NCBI GenBank assembly: GCA_021779875.1
Contig: JAJXZV010000068.1
Location: 1 to 7,232, forward strand
Source: Pseudomonadota bacterium
GTDB taxonomy: Bacteria > Pseudomonadota > Gammaproteobacteria > Steroidobacterales > Steroidobacteraceae
Direction of reading: 5' to 3'
Length of the DNA stretch: 7,232 nucleotides
This document shows, piece after piece, positions 5,499 to 7,232 of this stretch. A program made the translations under genes and the position numbers. Below the pieces are notes generated by a model that did no database searches, was not told the origin of the DNA, and was given only the letters and a program-made list of their open reading frames with translations. Numbering within the stretch: the stretch's first letter is position 1; each line of letters begins with the position of its first letter.

Positions 5499-6635
5499 AT
5501 GGCGACCGCCGGCGGCGCCGTCAAGGCCGCACCCTGGAAGGAGCCGTCCGCCCGTCCGTACGTCGAGATCGAGCACCTGACGAAGGCGTTCGGGGATTTC
5601 AAGGCGGTCGACGACGTCTCGCTCAAGATCTACCAGGGTGAGATCTTCTGCCTGCTCGGCGCCTCGGGCTGCGGCAAGACGACGCTGCTGCGCATGCTGG
5701 GCGGTTTCGAGGAACCGAGCTCCGGGCGCATCCTGATCGACGGCGAGGACATGGCCGGCGTGCCGCCCTACGAGCGGCCGGTGAACATGATGTTCCAGTC
5801 GTACGCGCTGTTTCCGCACATGACGGTGGAGCAGAACGTGGCCTTCGGGCTCAAACAGGACCGGATCCCGAAGGCGCAGATCGCCGAGCGCGTCGCCGCC
5901 ATGCTCGAGCTCGTGAGGCTGGGCGGGCTCGCCCGGCGCAAGCCCCATCAGCTCTCGGGCGGACAGCGCCAGCGCGTCGCGCTCGCCCGCGCGCTGGTCA
6001 AGCGCCCAAAGCTGCTGCTGCTCGACGAGCCGCTGGGCGCCCTCGACAAGAAGCTGCGCGAGCACACCCAGTTCGAGCTGATCTCGCTGCAGGACAAGCT
6101 CGGGGTCACCTTCGTGGTCGTGACCCACGACCAGGAGGAGGCCATGACCCTCGCCAGCCGCATCGGCGTGATGAACCACGGCGAGATCGTTCAGGCCGGC
6201 ACGCCGAGCGAGATCTACGAGTTCCCGAACTCGAAGTTCGTCGCCGATTTCGTGGGCTCGGTGAACATCTTCGAAGGCAAGCTCATCGAGGACGAACCGG
6301 AGCACGTGCGCATCGGGTCGCCGGAGCTCGGCGGGGTGATCTACGTGAGCCACGGCATCAGCGCGGCGCCCGAGGCGGTCGTCTGGGCGGCCGTGCGGCC
6401 GGAGAAGATCCTGATGTCGACGAGCCCGCCCGCGGGCACGGACAACGTGGCGCGCGGCGTGGTGCAGGACATCGCCTACCTCGGCGACCTGTCGATCTAC
6501 CTCGTGAGGCTGCCCACCGGCAAGGTGGTTCGCGTCACGCAGCCGAACACCTCGCGCCATGCCGAGACGGTGACCTGGGATCAGCCGGTGTACCTGTCCT
6601 GGGATTCCTCGAGCCCCGTGGTCGTGACCCGCTGA
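5499..6635 (+). CDS. potG: Polyamine ABC transporter ATP-binding subunit (PotG-like)
   Basis: This gene encodes a 378-residue cytoplasmic ATPase (E. coli PotG 377) that powers uptake with PotH and its partner permease. The nucleotide-binding domain shows Walker A GASGCGKTT (54-62, Lys60), Q-loop Gln100 in MMFQSYALFPHMTVEQN, signature LSGGQ (152-156), Walker B KLLLLDEP (171-178, Glu177 catalytic), D-loop GALD (180-183) and switch His210 in VVTHDQEEA. Residues after about 245 form the C-terminal TOBE-type regulatory domain of importers, with GSVNIFEG, VRPEKI and AYLGDLSIY resembling PotG. ATG 5499 follows the potF stop by 3 nt with only a weak AGG site, so translation is probably coupled. All catalytic residues are present. 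PotA is the closest alternative, but the N-terminal extension before the domain and the neighbours favour PotG. Confidence 0.92.
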   Translation: MATAGGAVKAAPWKEPSARPYVEIEHLTKAFGDFKAVDDVSLKIYQGEIFCLLGASGCGKTTLLRMLGGFEEPSSGRILIDGEDMAGVPPYERPVNMMFQSYALFPHMTVEQNVAFGLKQDRIPKAQIAERVAAMLELVRLGGLARRKPHQLSGGQRQRVALARALVKRPKLLLLDEPLGALDKKLREHTQFELISLQDKLGVTFVVVTHDQEEAMTLASRIGVMNHGEIVQAGTPSEIYEFPNSKFVADFVGSVNIFEGKLIEDEPEHVRIGSPELGGVIYVSHGISAAPEAVVWAAVRPEKILMSTSPPAGTDNVARGVVQDIAYLGDLSIYLVRLPTGKVVRVTQPNTSRHAETVTWDQPVYLSWDSSSPVVVTR

Positions 6636-6639
6636 CCCG

Positions 6640-7232
6640 ATGAAACGCGCCCCCAGGCTCGAACGCATCGGGGTGACGGGCCGCGGCCTGGTGGTCGCCC
6701 TTCCGTACCTGTGGCTGCTGCTGTTCTTCGCGGTGCCCTTCGTCATCGTCCTGAAGATCTCCTTCTCGGACATCGACCTGGCCATCCCGCCGTACAAGCC
6801 GCTGCTCGTCTGGGGCGCGAAGAACGCGCTCGACATCCGGCTGAACTTCAACAATTACGCGTTCCTGTTCACCGACGCGCTGTACGTCGACGCGCTGCTC
6901 AATTCGGTGAAGGTCGCCTTCGTGTCGACCCTGCTGTGCCTGCTGATCGGCTATCCGATGGCCTACGGCATCGCCCGGGCGCGCGCCAGGACGCGCAACG
7001 TCCTGCTGCTGCTCGTGATGCTGCCGTTCTGGACCTCGCTCCTGCTGCGGGTGTACGCCTGGATAGGCCTCCTGAAGGCGAACGGGGTGATCAACAACCT
7101 GCTGATGTCGCTCGGCGTGATCCACGAGCCGATCGCCATGCTGTACACGCCCTTCGCGATGTACGTCGGCATCGTCTACTCGTATCTGCCGTTCATGATC
7201 CTGCCTCTCTATGCGAACCTCGAGAAGATGGA
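6640..7232 (+). CDS. potH: Polyamine ABC transporter permease (PotH-like), 3' end outside window
   Basis: The frame from ATG 6640 is open to the window edge, giving 197 codons of an inner-membrane permease expected to be near 300 residues. It would form half of the transmembrane channel with PotI. Hydrophobic segments lie at about residues 16-40, 86-112, 119-145 and 167-191. PotH-like blocks are ALPYLWLLLFFAVPF, AIPPYKPLL, LLIGYPMAYGIA, TRNVLLLLVMLPFWTSLLLR, VYAWIGLLKANGVINN and GIVYSYLPFMILPLYANLEKM. The sequence stops just before the cytoplasmic EAA loop that contacts the ATPase, so that motif cannot be checked. The start is 4 nt after the potG stop, without a clear Shine-Dalgarno, again suggesting coupling. 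A potI gene is expected next by analogy with potFGHI. Confidence 0.9.
   Translation, partial: MKRAPRLERIGVTGRGLVVALPYLWLLLFFAVPFVIVLKISFSDIDLAIPPYKPLLVWGAKNALDIRLNFNNYAFLFTDALYVDALLNSVKVAFVSTLLCLLIGYPMAYGIARARARTRNVLLLLVMLPFWTSLLLRVYAWIGLLKANGVINNLLMSLGVIHEPIAMLYTPFAMYVGIVYSYLPFMILPLYANLEKM

Noticed and set aside
4332..6854. Very long open frame (840 codons) on the minus strand across potF, potG and the potH start
   Set aside because: It is antisense to three strongly conserved genes, and its translation is Arg/His/Val/Leu-rich low-complexity sequence with no domain, as expected from the mirror frame of GC-rich codons.
1..7232. Mobile elements, CRISPR arrays, tRNA or rRNA genes
   Set aside because: No transposase or integrase, regularly spaced repeats, terminal inverted repeats or tRNA-like cloverleaf was seen; gene content and composition look like ordinary chromosome.

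Overview
The window is a compact, high-GC stretch of bacterial chromosome. Coding regions have strong G/C bias at third codon positions, and AT-rich sequence is confined to short intergenic patches. The first gene is the C-terminal (RlmK) part of an RlmKL-type fused 23S rRNA methyltransferase, a fusion typical of Gammaproteobacteria. The following genes resemble the E. coli puu and pot proteins, so a GC-rich gammaproteobacterium is the best guess. The sequence does not identify a genus.

Layout: (1) 2-646, + strand, 3' end of rlmKL. (2) 619-1911, - strand, a PuuB-like FAD oxidoreductase that meets rlmKL tail to tail with a 28-bp overlap. (3) 1912-2160, a divergent intergenic region with AT-rich patches, an exact 12-bp direct repeat and an imperfect inverted repeat; it is probably the control region of the locus. 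(4) 2161-2928 puuD, 2933-4276 puuA, 4347-5495 potF, 5499-6635 potG and 6640-7232 potH (cut by the window edge), all on + and tightly packed. The only gap above 4 nt in this series is 70 nt between puuA and potF.

Together the genes describe polyamine scavenging. A lipoprotein binding protein (PotF), an ATPase (PotG) and a permease (PotH, with a PotI partner expected downstream) would import putrescine or a related polyamine. PuuA would gamma-glutamylate it with ATP. PuuB would oxidise the glutamylated amine to the aldehyde. An aldehyde dehydrogenase (PuuC), not in the window, would make gamma-glutamyl-GABA. PuuD would hydrolyse this to GABA and glutamate. Neither PuuC nor a PuuR-like regulator is encoded here.

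No undescribed system is evident: every substantial gene belongs to a known family. The points most worth a second look are the repeated sequence in the divergent control region and the binding pocket of the substrate-binding protein, which appears to mix PotF-like and PotD-like residues. Family assignments rest on remembered sequences of the E. coli homologues, not on a database search.
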